Positions 20,296 through 29,507 of a DNA stretch of 64,000 nucleotides are shown here, piece after piece. Under the pieces are notes generated by a model. That model was not told where the DNA came from, ran no database searches, and saw only the letters and a program-made list of their open reading frames with translations. Numbering within the stretch: the first letter of the stretch is position 1; each line of letters starts with the position of its first letter. The translations under genes and the position numbers were made by a program. This DNA is from Pseudomonas fluorescens (lineage in GTDB: Bacteria; Pseudomonadota; Gammaproteobacteria; Pseudomonadales; Pseudomonadaceae), in contig NZ_CP078138.1 of assembly GCF_019212185.1 (NCBI RefSeq), positions 5,128,501-5,192,500 on the forward strand, in the 5' to 3' direction.

Positions 20296-21357
20296 TTATT
20301 CGTCCACTGCGTCGAGAAACTCGTCTACCACAGGCATTTCGCCCATGCGCGATGGAATATTCAAGCCGAAATGCAGATACGCGTGTCGTGTTACCACCCG
20401 CCCCCGCGGGGTACGCATGATATAGCCCTGCTGGATCAGGTAGGGTTCCAGCACGTCCTCAATGGTGTGTCGCTCTTCACTGATGGCCGCCGCGAGACTG
20501 TCGACTCCGACGGGGCCACCATCGAACTTCTCGATCATGGTCAACAGTAAACGCCGATCCTGGTGATCGAAGCCACGCTCGTCGACGTCCAACAGGTTGA
20601 GTGCCAGGTCAGCGATGGGCTTGGTGATATGGCCCTTGCCGCGAACTTCGGCAAAGTCTCGCACCCGCCGCAACAAGCGGTTGGCGATGCGTGGCGTGCC
20701 GCGTGCGCGGCGGGCGATTTCAAACGAACCTTCCGGCTCCATGGGCAAGCCGAGAATGCCGGCCGATCGGCTGACGATGGTCGACAGGTCGGCGGTGCTA
20801 TAGAACTCCAGACGCTGGACAATCCCGAAACGGTCGCGCAACGGGTTGGTCAGCATGCCGGCGCGAGTGGTCGCGCCGACCAGGGTAAAGGGTGGCAGGT
20901 CGAGCTTGATCGAGCGCGCTGCCGGACCTTCGCCGATCATGATGTCGAGCTGAAAATCTTCCATGGCCGGGTACAGTACTTCCTCGACGATCGGCGACAA
21001 GCGATGGATTTCGTCAATGAATAGCACATCATGGGGTTCAAGATTAGTCAGCAGTGCCGCCAGGTCACCCGGGCGCTCCAGAACCGGACCCGAGGTGCTC
21101 TTGATCGACACGCCCATTTCCTGGGCAATGATGTTGGCGAGGGTGGTCTTGCCCAGGCCCGGCGGGCCGAAGATCAGGGTGTGATCCAGGGATTCGTTGC
21201 GTCCACGCGCGGCCTGGATGAACAGTTCCATCTGCTCGCGCACGGTCGGTTGACCAATGTAGTCAGCCAGGCTGACCGGACGAATCGCCCGGTCCTGGAC
21301 TTCTTCGCGCTCTCGCGGGCCACCGGTGGCGGCAATCAGACGGTCAGCTTCAATCAC
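20296..21357 (-). CDS. ruvB: Holliday junction branch migration ATPase RuvB
   Basis: AAA+ motor of the RuvAB complex, 353 residues. Walker A GPPGLGKT near residue 65, Walker [10 protein letters not shown] near 115 and the sensor region VGATTRAG are present; the C-terminal winged helix follows. It starts at a GTG directly abutting the TAA of ruvA, so translation is coupled. Cytoplasmic; acts with RuvA and RuvC in recombinational repair. Confidence 0.97.
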   Translation of the reverse strand: MIEADRLIAATGGPREREEVQDRAIRPVSLADYIGQPTVREQMELFIQAARGRNESLDHTLIFGPPGLGKTTLANIIAQEMGVSIKSTSGPVLERPGDLAALLTNLEPHDVLFIDEIHRLSPIVEEVLYPAMEDFQLDIMIGEGPAARSIKLDLPPFTLVGATTRAGMLTNPLRDRFGIVQRLEFYSTADLSTIVSRSAGILGLPMEPEGSFEIARRARGTPRIANRLLRRVRDFAEVRGKGHITKPIADLALNLLDVDERGFDHQDRRLLLTMIEKFDGGPVGVDSLAAAISEERHTIEDVLEPYLIQQGYIMRTPRGRVVTRHAYLHFGLNIPSRMGEMPVVDEFLDAVDE

Positions 21358-21969
21358 TTAGATCATTCCCTTCAGGGCACGTCGAATCAGGTCTTCACTG
21401 CTCAAGCCTTTCTCCTTGATCGCGGAAATCGCCTTGCTGGCCTCCTGCGGCTTGTAGCCCAGGGAAATCAGCGCACTCACCGCATCGTTCTCCGCCGAGG
21501 CCACCGGCTGGGCCGGGCCGTCCGGCTGGTTCGGCACCAGGGCAAACATGCTTGGCACGGTTTCCCAGGCCTTGAAGCGATCCTTGAGTTCCACCAGCAA
21601 ACGCTCGGCGGTCTTCTTGCCCACGCCCGGCACCTTGGTCAGCGCCGAAGTGTCCTGCGCCTGCACGCAGCGCACCAGCTCATCGACCTCCAGACTCGAC
21701 ATCAATGCCAGCGCCAATTTGGGGCCGACGCCATTGAGGCGGATCAGCTCGCGAAAAAAATCACGCTCGCGCTTGCCAATGAAACCATAGAGCAACTGCG
21801 CGTCCTCGCGCACCACCAAATGGGTGTGCAAGGTGATCGGCTCACCGACCGATGGCAGTCGATACAGGGTAGTCATCGGCACTTCCAGCTCATAGCCCAG
21901 GCCGTTTACATCGAGAATCAGGTGCGGTGGCTGTTTCTCAGCCAGAGTGCCGCGCAAACGTCCAATCAC
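21358..21969 (-). CDS. ruvA: Holliday junction binding protein RuvA
   Basis: Tetrameric junction-binding subunit, 203 residues: OB-fold N-terminus ([12 protein letters not shown]), helix-hairpin-helix domain with [11 protein letters not shown] and [12 protein letters not shown], and the RuvB-binding three-helix domain at the end ([16 protein letters not shown]). Begins at a GTG. ruvC lies upstream. Confidence 0.97.
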   Translation of the reverse strand: MIGRLRGTLAEKQPPHLILDVNGLGYELEVPMTTLYRLPSVGEPITLHTHLVVREDAQLLYGFIGKRERDFFRELIRLNGVGPKLALALMSSLEVDELVRCVQAQDTSALTKVPGVGKKTAERLLVELKDRFKAWETVPSMFALVPNQPDGPAQPVASAENDAVSALISLGYKPQEASKAISAIKEKGLSSEDLIRRALKGMI

Positions 21970-22074
21970 GTTTCAAATCCTTAACTGGCTTTCTAGCAGC
22001 AAAGTGAGCGTGTTCGCCGACAGCACAGGCGCGAAACGCTCAACGGATAAAACAAGTGGGCTGATGCTATCAGA

Positions 22075-22599
22075 TCACAAGCGAAGACGACCGCCGCGCG
22101 CGCGCGCCGCGCCCAGGCCATGGGGCAACAGGCTGGAGCGAGTGTGGGCATGGCAAATGGCAATTGCCAAGGCGTCCGAGGCGTCGATTTGCGGCTTGGC
22201 CACCAGCTTGAGCATGTGCATGACCATCATCTGCACCTGCTCCTTATTCGCCGCGCCGGTGCCGGTCACGGCCTGCTTGACCTGGGTCGCGGTGTACTCC
22301 GCGATCTCCAGCCCCTCCTCGGCCCCCGCGACAATCGCCGCGCCCCGCGCCTGGCCAAGCTTCAGCGCCGAGTCGGCATTACGTGCCATAAACACCTTTT
22401 CGATGCCCATGGTTACCGGACCGTAAGTCTGGATAACCTCACGGACGCCGCGATAAACAATTTGCAACCGTTCATGTAATTCGCCGCTGCCGGTGCGAAT
22501 ACACCCGGACGCCACGTACACACACCCTCGGCCGGTATCGCGTACGACGCCATAACCGGTGATGCGTGAACCGGGGTCGATACCTAGGATTAAAGTCAT
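22075..22599 (-). CDS. ruvC: Holliday junction resolvase RuvC
   Basis: Endonuclease that cuts symmetrically across the four-way junction. The 174-residue length is standard. The N-terminus [16 protein letters not shown] holds the first catalytic Asp, and the acidic residues in [10 protein letters not shown] and the C-terminal [12 protein letters not shown] complete the site. Start at 22599 chosen over the upstream open frame by family N-terminus. 105 bp separate it from ruvA. Confidence 0.97.
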   Translation of the reverse strand: MTLILGIDPGSRITGYGVVRDTGRGCVYVASGCIRTGSGELHERLQIVYRGVREVIQTYGPVTMGIEKVFMARNADSALKLGQARGAAIVAGAEEGLEIAEYTATQVKQAVTGTGAANKEQVQMMVMHMLKLVAKPQIDASDALAIAICHAHTRSSLLPHGLGAARARGGRLRL

Positions 22600-22650
22600 A
22601 GCGCCTGCAGGAAATGTGAACTGATGATTTTCAATACAACACAATACAAA

Positions 22651-22680
22651 TGTGGGAGCGAGCCTGCTCGCGAAGCGATC
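22651..22680. repeat. REP unit, single
   Basis: TGTGGGAGCGAGCCTGCTCG followed by cgaagcgatc, in the ruvC-pmpR gap. A degenerate facing copy may lie at about 22690-22710 (aagcaggcctgtcgctc), but the match is poor. Confidence 0.75.
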
Positions 22681-22754
22681 TCATATCAAGCAGGCCTGTC
22701 GCTCAAATAGTCGCATTCGGCACCGCCCCCCCACACATCAGGTACCGCCTGCCC

Positions 22755-23501
22755 TCAACCGAGTTGCGCGGCCACGTCTTCCGGGATATCCGCGTTGGAA
22801 TAAACGTTCTGCACGTCGTCCAGGTCTTCAAGCATGTCAATCAGCCTGAGGATTTTCTCTGCACCTTCCAGGTCCAACTCGGCGCTGGTGGTCGGCTGCA
22901 TGACAATTTCCGCGTCATCCCCCTTGAACCCCGCCGCTTCCAGGGCGTTGCGCACCGCATAAAAGCTGGTGAACGAGGTGAAGACGTCGATCGAGCCGTC
23001 TTCGTGAGTGACGATGTCATCGGCGTCGGCTTCCAGCGCCGCTTCGGTCAGCGCGTCTTCGTCAACACCTGGCGCGAAGGAGATCTGCCCCTTGCGTTCG
23101 AACAGGTAGGCCACCGAGCCATCGGTGCCGAGGTTGCCGCCGCACTTGCTGAACGCATGGCGTACCGCCGCGGCCGTACGGTTGCGGTTATCGGTCATGC
23201 ACTCGACCATCACCGCCACACCGCCCGGACCATAACCCTCATAGGTCAGCTCGACCATGTCGTCGGTGTCGGCAGCACCCGCGCCACGGGCAACCGCGCG
23301 ATCAATGATGTCGCGGCTCATGTTGGCGCCCAGAGCCTTGTCCAACGCCAGGCGCAACCGTGGGTTGGAGCCTGGATCGCCACCGCCCTGCCGGGCAGCA
23401 ACGGTCAGCTCACGAATCCACTTGGTGAAAATCTTGCCCTTTTTGGCATCCTGACGTTCTTTGCGGTGCTTGATGTTTGCCCACTTGGAATGACCCGCCA
23501 T
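22755..23501 (-). CDS. pmpR: YebC/PmpR family regulatory protein
   Basis: TACO1/YebC-family protein of 248 residues starting with the invariant [14 protein letters not shown]. In P. aeruginosa the orthologue (PA0964) was described as repressing pqsR; in other bacteria YebC proteins help ribosomes through polyproline stalls. There are no pqs genes in this window, so the translational role is the better guess here. It lies between aspS and ruvC, on the same strand as both. Confidence 0.93.
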   Translation of the reverse strand: MAGHSKWANIKHRKERQDAKKGKIFTKWIRELTVAARQGGGDPGSNPRLRLALDKALGANMSRDIIDRAVARGAGAADTDDMVELTYEGYGPGGVAVMVECMTDNRNRTAAAVRHAFSKCGGNLGTDGSVAYLFERKGQISFAPGVDEDALTEAALEADADDIVTHEDGSIDVFTSFTSFYAVRNALEAAGFKGDDAEIVMQPTTSAELDLEGAEKILRLIDMLEDLDDVQNVYSNADIPEDVAAQLG

Positions 23502-23580
23502 AACTTGCTCCGAATTCTCATTAAAACAATGCCCGCGCACCCTTGAAGGCGAGCGGGCAACGACATCGGGTTCTGACAAC

Positions 23581-23604
23581 AAGGCGCGTCATCGGACACG
23601 CCTT
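23581..23604 (-). other. Hairpin after aspS
   Basis: AAGGCG ... CGCCTT inverted repeat 12 bases downstream of the aspS stop; no T-tract. It may attenuate reading from aspS into pmpR. Confidence 0.35.
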
Positions 23605-23615
23605 GCAGGCCAGCC

Positions 23616-25391
23616 TTACTCAGCCTTTGGCTGTTCGCGCAGACGAATATGCAGCTCACGCAGCGCCTTGGCATCCACCACGCCCGGTGCTTGCGTCATG
23701 ACGTCGGCAGCACTCTGGGTTTTCGGGAAGGCAATCACTTCGCGGATCGATTGGGCGCCAGTCATCAGCATCACCAGACGGTCCAGGCCGAAGGCCAGGC
23801 CACCGTGCGGCGGAGCACCGTACTTCAGTGCGTCGAGCAGGAAGCCGAACTTCTCTTCCTGTTCCGCTTCATTGATACCCAACAGGCGGAAGACCGACTG
23901 CTGCATTTCCTTGCGGTGGATACGGATCGAACCGCCACCCAGCTCGGTGCCGTTAAGCACCATGTCATACGCACGGGACAGCGCGCCGGCCGGATTGGCT
24001 TCCAGCTCTTGCGGCGTGCACTTCGGTGCGGTGAACGGGTGGTGCAGTGCAGAGAAGCTGCCGTCGTCGTTTTCTTCGAACATCGGGAAGTCGACGACCC
24101 ACATCGGCGCCCACTTGCAGGTCAGCAGATCAAGGTCGTGACCGAGCTTGATACGCAGCGCGCCCAGGGCCTCGCTGACGATCTTGGCCTTGTCGGCGCC
24201 GAAGAACACGATGTCGCCGTCGACCGCACCCACGCGATCGAGGATCACGTTGAGCTTGTCTTCAGGGATGTTCTTTACGATAGGCGACTGCAGGCCTTCC
24301 ACGCCCTTGGCGCGTTCGTTGACCTTGATGTATGCCAGGCCCTTGGCACCGTAGATGCCGACAAACTTGGTGTAGTCATCGATCTGCTTGCGCGGCATGC
24401 TCGCCCCGCCTGGAACGCGCAGCGCTGCGATACGGCATTTCGGGTCGTTGGCCGGGCCGCTGAATACTTTGAAGTCGACTTCCTTGAGCTGGTCGGCAAC
24501 GTCCACCAGTTCCAGCGGGTTGCGCAGGTCCGGCTTGTCGGAACCGTAGCGGCGCATGGCCTCTTCGAAGGTCATGTGCGGGAACTCACCGAATTCCAGA
24601 TCCAGCACTTCCTTGAACAGGTTGCGGATCATGCCTTCGGTCAGGCCCATGATGTCTTTTTCATCGAGGAAGCTGGTCTCGATGTCGATCTGGGTGAATT
24701 CCGGCTGGCGGTCGGCACGCAGGTCTTCGTCACGGAAGCACTTGGCGATCTGGTAGTAACGGTCGAAACCGGCCACCATCAGCAGTTGCTTGAACAGCTG
24801 TGGCGACTGCGGCAAGGCGAAGAACGAACCAGCGTGGGTACGGCTCGGCACCAGGTAGTCACGTGCGCCTTCCGGAGTGGCACGCGTCAGGATTGGCGTC
24901 TCGACGTCGAGGAAGCCGTTCTCGTCCAGGTAGCGACGGATGCTGGTGGTCATGCGCGAGCGCAGGCGCAGCTTCTCGGCCATTTCCGGACGACGCAGAT
25001 CGAGGAAGCGATAGCGCAGGCGGGTTTCTTCGCCAACGTCGGAGAACTCGTTCAGCGGGAACGGCGGGGTTTCCGCTTCGTTCAGCACTTCCAGTTCGTA
25101 ACCCAGCACTTCGATCATGCCCGACGCCATGTTGGCGTTGGTGGCACCGGCCGGACGCAGGCGCACCTTGCCGGTGATCTTCACGACGTATTCGCTGCGC
25201 ACACGATCGGCGGCGGCAAAGCTTTCAGCGCGGTCCGGATCGAACACTACCTGGGCCAGACCATCACGATCACGGATATCGAGGAAAATCACCCCGCCGT
25301 GGTCACGACGACGATGGACCCATCCGCAAAGGGTAATTTCCTGACCTTCCAGGCTTTCGTTCAGTTGGCCGCAATAATGGCTGCGCATCAT
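23616..25391 (-). CDS. aspS: Aspartate-tRNA ligase
   Basis: Class II aminoacyl-tRNA synthetase of the bacterial type, 591 residues. Order: OB-fold anticodon domain (1-110, [20 protein letters not shown] region), class II core with motif 2 [16 protein letters not shown] (about 215-232), a GAD insertion (about 300-410) and motif 3 GLAFGLDRL near 528. Pseudomonas AspRS of this type is non-discriminating and also charges tRNA-Asn for GatCAB, by family knowledge. An ATG one codon further in is equally possible. Confidence 0.97.
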   Translation of the reverse strand: MMRSHYCGQLNESLEGQEITLCGWVHRRRDHGGVIFLDIRDRDGLAQVVFDPDRAESFAAADRVRSEYVVKITGKVRLRPAGATNANMASGMIEVLGYELEVLNEAETPPFPLNEFSDVGEETRLRYRFLDLRRPEMAEKLRLRSRMTTSIRRYLDENGFLDVETPILTRATPEGARDYLVPSRTHAGSFFALPQSPQLFKQLLMVAGFDRYYQIAKCFRDEDLRADRQPEFTQIDIETSFLDEKDIMGLTEGMIRNLFKEVLDLEFGEFPHMTFEEAMRRYGSDKPDLRNPLELVDVADQLKEVDFKVFSGPANDPKCRIAALRVPGGASMPRKQIDDYTKFVGIYGAKGLAYIKVNERAKGVEGLQSPIVKNIPEDKLNVILDRVGAVDGDIVFFGADKAKIVSEALGALRIKLGHDLDLLTCKWAPMWVVDFPMFEENDDGSFSALHHPFTAPKCTPQELEANPAGALSRAYDMVLNGTELGGGSIRIHRKEMQQSVFRLLGINEAEQEEKFGFLLDALKYGAPPHGGLAFGLDRLVMLMTGAQSIREVIAFPKTQSAADVMTQAPGVVDAKALRELHIRLREQPKAE

Positions 25392-25498
25392 GGTAGTGGT
25401 TTCACTTCTCGTAATTCGAAATTCGATGGGAGGTCTTGCTGCACCGCCGCACTTGAATGAAGTGCCAGATAATGCAAGAGCCCGGTGTGTCGTTCAAC

Positions 25499-25720
25499 TC
25501 AGTCAGCTTTGTCGCCACCGGCCAGATTTTTCTTCGAACCGGTCTTGAAGTCGGTTTCGTACCATCCGGTACCGCTCAGGCGAAAGCCCGGCATCGACAG
25601 CATTTTTTTCAGTTCGGGTGCCTGGCAGGCTGGGCAGTCGACCAACGGTGCGTCGCTGATCTTCTGGATGGCTTCCAACTGATGACCACAGGAAGCACAT
25701 TGATAGTCGTACATCGGCAT
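25499..25720 (-). CDS. FmdB family zinc-ribbon protein
   Basis: Small 73-residue protein with two CxxC pairs (YQCASCG and VDCPACQ), the FmdB putative regulatory zinc ribbon, followed by a flexible tail. Precise role unknown; FmdB was first linked to formamidase regulation in Methylophilus. Start at 25720 (MPMYDYQC) by family N-terminus. It lies 107 bp upstream of aspS and is usually found next to it in Pseudomonas. Confidence 0.9.
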   Translation of the reverse strand: MPMYDYQCASCGHQLEAIQKISDAPLVDCPACQAPELKKMLSMPGFRLSGTGWYETDFKTGSKKNLAGGDKAD

Positions 25721-25865
25721 GGGATTGTCTCGGCGACCAGATTGATCCCGCGCAAACAGTGGGTTTGGCGGCAAAGAGCGGGATTATATCGATTAAATCG
25801 TGCCTGTGCAGCCGTAACGCTGCACGGGCAACACCGAGCACGCCTCCACACCCGGAACAAGCGCG

Positions 25866-26201
25866 TCACTCAATAGAGGCGGCGCTATCGCTCAGGCTGT
25901 GGACTACACACATGACCCGCACCAGGCCACTGAAATTCTTCACGCCGCCGTGACGCAGATGCACCTCTCTATCCACGTGAGACAGTAAAGCGCTGACCGA
26001 ACAACAATTGCGTTTCGCCATGCGCGCCAGGATATCCCAGTAGACCTGCTCCAGCCGCAAGCAGGTCGCAAAGCCATTCAAGCGAACCGACCTTGAGAGA
26101 GGACGGGCGAGCTCCATGTCAAATTCATGACTGAAAGGATCAACCCTAATATCCTGACGACGTGAGGTTTTATAAACTTCCGACCCTGAAACCTTAACCA
26201 T
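25866..26201 (-). CDS. Ribbon-helix-helix domain protein
   Basis: 111-residue protein with a ribbon-helix-helix-like region at about 38-80: a beta strand (RSVRLNGFATCLRLE), then two helices (VYWDILARMAKRN, VSALLSHVDREVHLR). It resembles the RHH_4 group of aryl-sulfate sulfotransferase-like or putative DNA-binding proteins. The first 35 residues look disordered. Function and target unknown. The upstream region (26202-26494) is noticeably richer in A/T than its neighbours. It is not paired with a toxin gene on either side. Confidence 0.75.
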   Translation of the reverse strand: MVKVSGSEVYKTSRRQDIRVDPFSHEFDMELARPLSRSVRLNGFATCLRLEQVYWDILARMAKRNCCSVSALLSHVDREVHLRHGGVKNFSGLVRVMCVVHSLSDSAASIE

Positions 26202-26494
26202 CTGACTGACACTCCTTTGTCGCTGAACTTATAAAACAACAACTCCTATCGACATATAAACGCAAGCAGATACATATTTCCAGACGGCTTTATAACCAGC
26301 CACGTAGGACAAGCCATCAGTCAAGGCAAGACCTTTAACTTTGTCCGACACACTTCGAACAATCAGAACTTCCACGTAGGAATAATCAAAAATACCAGGC
26401 GCCAATTTGAAATCAGCGTGGGAAAAGACACTCGAAGCAAGGCAAGCGAATAGCGGGCGGCACCTTCAGCGTGCCGCCCGTTGCCAGGGATGGG
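26202..26494. other. Intergenic region between RHH gene and dps-like gene
   Basis: No coding signal. Relatively AT-rich, with several TTATAAA-like stretches near 26230-26300 that may hold the RHH gene promoter. A perfect 10-bp inverted repeat, CGGGCGGCAC / GTGCCGCCCG (26454-26480), lies 14 bases past the Dps-like stop codon and probably marks the end of that transcript. Confidence 0.6.
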
Positions 26495-26968
26495 TTACTG
26501 TTCGTCCAGCAGTGAACGCAGCATCCACGCGGTCTTCTCGTGCACCTGCATGCGCTGAGTCAGCAAGTCTGCGGTAGGTTCATCGCTGACCTTATCCAGC
26601 AAGGGGAATATGCCCCGAGCCGTACGCGTAACCGCCTCCTGTCCCTGGACCAACTGCCTGATCATATCTTCGGCACTGGGCACTCCTTCTTCCTCCTTGA
26701 TCGAAGAAAGTCGTGCGTAAATTGAATAAGCACCCGGCGCGGGAAAGCCCAGTGCGCGAATACGCTCGGCAATCAAATCCACCGCCAGTGCCAATTCATT
26801 ATATTGCTCCTCGAACATCAAGTGCAGCGTACGAAACATTGGCCCCGTCACATTCCAGTGAAAGTTATGGGTTTTCAGGTAAAGCACGTAAGTGTCTGAT
26901 AGCAAGCGTGAAAGTCCATCGACGATGGACTTTCGATCTGCTTCGCTGATACCGATATCAATAGCCAT
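26495..26968 (-). CDS. Dps family ferritin-like protein
   Basis: DNA-protection/iron-storage protein of 157 residues forming, by family, a 12-mer shell that oxidises Fe(II) with peroxide. The ferroxidase signature is present: [23 protein letters not shown] (His34-type site, Trp, the LHxxFE helix) followed by [11 protein letters not shown]. It lacks a long Lys-rich N-terminal tail, so direct DNA binding is doubtful. Shine-Dalgarno AAGGGGAAAAG lies before the ATG. The equivalent gene next to aspS in P. aeruginosa is PA0962. Confidence 0.93.
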   Translation of the reverse strand: MAIDIGISEADRKSIVDGLSRLLSDTYVLYLKTHNFHWNVTGPMFRTLHLMFEEQYNELALAVDLIAERIRALGFPAPGAYSIYARLSSIKEEEGVPSAEDMIRQLVQGQEAVTRTARGIFPLLDKVSDEPTADLLTQRMQVHEKTAWMLRSLLDEQ

Positions 26969-27337
26969 GCTTTTCCCCTTTCGGTGATGAAATCCACTTC
27001 ACGCCTGGGCATTTACTGTAGCAACACTCCCCGCACCTCGCCGGACGGGGTTGATGTCCAGCAGGGTTGCAGTTGAACGCGCCTGACACTAACCCTCGCC
27101 AGACGTTTGTGGCGCGCCATCGGTCGACCGCCCATGGCGCGGGCCTGCGCCTCGTCTGCGCTCATTTGAGAAGGTACGGCCTTTGCTGTTAAATAGACGC
27201 CGTGTGACTGCCGCTATTATTCCGCGAGCCGAACACAGGCTTTTACCTGGTACGTGTCCAACGCCTCCTATTGTTCAGAAGCGAACCGTACTCATTCAGT
27301 TCTTCCTTGTGATCCGTCTAAATGTGAGTTCATCAAA
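26969..27337. promoter_or_regulatory. Divergent promoter region and leader of the CSD membrane protein
   Basis: 369 bp between divergent genes. It contains a nested palindrome: CGCGCCAT (27113-27120) faces ATGGCGCG (27134-27141), with CGGTCGACCG inside. A possible -10 (GTTAAATAG) lies near 27190, which would leave a leader of about 140 bases for the rightward gene, as in cold-shock mRNAs. No coding signal. Confidence 0.5.
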
Positions 27338-27943
27338 ATGTTGAAAATCGTCCACCTGCTAACGGGCGCAGCAGCTTTGCTGCTGTCCTTTATCCCCAGC
27401 CTGCAAAGTGAAGCTGTGCCTTACCTGCAAAATCCCGACGCGCTGTACCTGGCGTTCCTGGGCTTGCTCAATCTGATCCTTGCGCCAGTGATTCCCTACT
27501 GGAACAAAGGCCCTCGCCATCAACTGCAGAACCTGGTCAGCGCCTTGCTGGTACTGGCCGTTGTCCTGCAAACCCTGACACTGCTGGCACCCATGCCGGA
27601 AATCGGCAGTCATCCATCCGTCCTGTTCAGCCTCGCTGTCGTGCTGGTCGCGGTGTTGCTGCATCTGGCCGTAAGCTTTTACAAGTCCTCGCCTGCCGCA
27701 GCCGCCCCGCAAAACTACGATATGACTAACCGCGATACCGGTACGGTCAAGTGGTTCAACACCTCGAAAGGCTTCGGCTTTATTTCCCGCGATTCAGGGG
27801 ATGATATTTTCGTGCACTTTCGCGCCATTCGCGGTGAAGGCCACCGCGTCCTGGTGGAAGGACAGCGAGTGGAGTTCTCGGTGATGAACCGGGATAAAGG
27901 CCTGCAAGCTGAAGATGTGATTGCGGCCTTGCCGCGGCGCTGA
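27338..27943 (+). CDS. Membrane-anchored cold-shock-domain protein
   Basis: 201-residue fusion. The N-terminal half has four likely membrane helices (about 4-20, 35-54, 64-84, 93-114); after an Ala/Pro linker (115-130) comes one complete cold-shock domain (134-197) with RNP1 KGFGFIS (144-150) and RNP2 DIFVHF (156-161). The start at 27338 is chosen because the upstream 28 residues of the open frame are cysteine-rich and not helix-like. The RNA-binding domain should face the cytoplasm. It resembles the gene annotated 'probable cold-shock protein' at this locus in P. aeruginosa (PA0961). Function unknown. Confidence 0.9.
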   Translation: MLKIVHLLTGAAALLLSFIPSLQSEAVPYLQNPDALYLAFLGLLNLILAPVIPYWNKGPRHQLQNLVSALLVLAVVLQTLTLLAPMPEIGSHPSVLFSLAVVLVAVLLHLAVSFYKSSPAAAAPQNYDMTNRDTGTVKWFNTSKGFGFISRDSGDDIFVHFRAIRGEGHRVLVEGQRVEFSVMNRDKGLQAEDVIAALPRR

Positions 27944-27956
27944 TTTTCTCAGGCTG

Positions 27957-27998
27957 AAAAAAACCGCGATGCAGCCAGGCTGCTCGCGGTTTTTTTTG
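27957..27998. terminator. Bidirectional terminator between CSD gene and slyX
   Basis: AAAAAAACCGCGA ... TCGCGGTTTTTTTT with an inner GCAGCC/GGCTGC pair. Confidence 0.92.
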
Positions 27999-28017
27999 GC
28001 GTATCGCGTGCGGGCAA

Positions 28018-28224
28018 TCAGTAGTGCGGAGGCGGCGCCTCCTCCTCGAATGATTCGAATTGCCCAACCATTTCCTCCTGGCGCTTGAGCAAGGCAGCCA
28101 TTTGCAACTGCAGGCGCTCGACCACTCGTTGCTGTGCCACCAGCACATCATTCATTGCCTCGATAGCGTCATCCTGAAACGCCAGACGACTTTCCAGGTC
28201 CATGACGCGCTCTTCCAGGTTCAT
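28018..28224 (-). CDS. slyX: SlyX family protein
   Basis: Small coiled-coil protein of 68 residues (helix from about 5 to 55: [19 protein letters not shown]), ending in a Pro-rich PPPHY tail, which is the SlyX hallmark. Function unknown. It begins 3 bases after the HIT gene's stop, so the two are co-transcribed. Confidence 0.93.
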   Translation of the reverse strand: MNLEERVMDLESRLAFQDDAIEAMNDVLVAQQRVVERLQLQMAALLKRQEEMVGQFESFEEEAPPPHY

Positions 28225-28227
28225 TTC

Positions 28228-28653
28228 TCAGCCCTCCAGAAAAGTGAAGTCATCGGTCAGCACCACCCGCAGACGCTCGCGAATCGCCGCCACCTGTTCA
28301 GCGCTGTAGGGTCGGGCCGGATGCTTGCCCCAAACGGGCGCGGGCCATGCGGCGTCGTCACGCTTGCGCACGATGACATGCATGTGCAATTGACTGACAA
28401 CGTTACCCAGGGTCGCCACATTGATCTTGTCCGCGTCGAACGAGTCCTTGAGCATTTCAGCCAGTTGCGTTGTTTCGTGCCACAGCTGTTGCTGATCCAC
28501 AGGATCCAGTTGAAATAGCTCGCTGATATCCGCCTTGCGCGGCACCAGGATAAACCAGGGGTAGTTCGAATCGTTGGATAACAGTAACCGACTGAGCGCG
28601 AAGTCTCCGATTGGCAAAGTGTCCTGTTGAAGTCGTGAATCCAAAGCAAACAC
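28228..28653 (-). CDS. HIT family protein
   Basis: Histidine-triad superfamily nucleotide hydrolase/transferase, 141 residues. The start is a GTG at 28653 with AGGAG 8 bases upstream; the longer open frame to 28836 lacks family similarity. The triad region reads QLHMHVIVR: His90 and His92 are present, but the third triad position is Ile94, as in a subgroup of proteobacterial HIT proteins. DDAAWPAPVWG follows. Activity is therefore uncertain. Operon with slyX. Confidence 0.88.
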   Translation of the reverse strand: MFALDSRLQQDTLPIGDFALSRLLLSNDSNYPWFILVPRKADISELFQLDPVDQQQLWHETTQLAEMLKDSFDADKINVATLGNVVSQLHMHVIVRKRDDAAWPAPVWGKHPARPYSAEQVAAIRERLRVVLTDDFTFLEG

Positions 28654-29507
28654 CGCGCGCACTCCTGCAAAGTCCTTGATATGGGCGACGCGTCGAGCCT
28701 GAAGAGCTGCACGCCGGCCCTGTCTGCACAGCATACCCGCGAACGGCACCGGGTTCACGGCGAAAAGCCCCTGGCCCCGCAACGCGCCATCTACGAGCCG
28801 GACGCACCATTGCAAGGCATCCATTGCGCGAGCCATGGCGATCTACCGGACTTCAGTCCATAAAAGCGTGACATCCATAGAAAAAGTAAGAATTTTTCTG
28901 CAGAGATGAAAACCGGGTCTACGCTGATATCTCCGAACATCCGCCATTTACACACCCATAAGTGTGAACCGGTAACAATTTATGCTCCGCCCCGTGCACA
29001 GGCATGGTGCAACACCAGAAGCAAAAGGGAGTCAAGCGCAAACAATTCGGCGCCAAAAGGCCCGTGTTTATTCAGTTTCGCGATCTGAAACAGCGCATTG
29101 CAAAAAATCCAAGGCGAAAAATCCGGTTTGTGCACACTTGTTGCATTGATTCCCACATCGTCTATAGGGCAGCTGCTGGAAGCGCGCGCCCTTGGACCCA
29201 TAAGAACCGCGGCAAGGTCGCCCACGGAGATTCAAGTGCAGCACATGGACTCTTTTTTCTGACGCGGACGCTGTGTATAAACAGCGCTGAAGTTGTCGGT
29301 CCGAATGCACATTTTTTGCAAAAATACGACCTCGAGCACGCATTTTGCGACAGGGCCGTAAAGAAGCTGAAAGGATGAAAGCGCAAGTATCGCCAACATT
29401 GTCGGCGTGATATAAGTTTGCGCCGACACAAAAAGAAAGAGCCGCCCAGATAATAAATCAGGTGGGACGGCAGAACTCTTCAAAAAAAACCAAAGGAGCA
29501 AATCACG
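28654..29507. other. Long non-coding gap upstream of the OprD-family porin
   Basis: About 850 bp without a convincing gene; the open frames inside (for example 29004-29378) have poor codon use. Base composition is lower in GC from 28864 on. It contains AGAAAAA/TTTTTCT (28878-28897) and the palindromes near 29400 and 29441. A long regulatory leader or an unrecognised small RNA is possible. Confidence 0.6.
29400..29428. promoter_or_regulatory. Operator-like palindrome upstream of the porin gene
   Basis: TGTCGGCG (29400-29407) and CGCCGACA (29421-29428) are perfect inverted arms 13 bases apart; the spacer contains GATATAAG, a possible -10 element. A second hairpin, GCCGCCCA/TGGGACGGC, lies at 29441-29471. 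Both are within 110 bp of the start codon. Confidence 0.5.

Noticed and set aside
23649..25460. 603-residue plus-strand frame opposite aspS, and similar frames opposite pyk (58864-60321), the porin gene (29547-30842), ruvB, tolA and secA
   Set aside because: Shadow frames of GC-rich genes; amino-acid composition is skewed to Gln, Val, Gly and Arg, and no motif is visible.
29004..29378. 124-residue frame upstream of the porin gene
   Set aside because: Composition is unlike a protein of this genome (many Lys, His and Cys), no similarity and no clear ribosome site.
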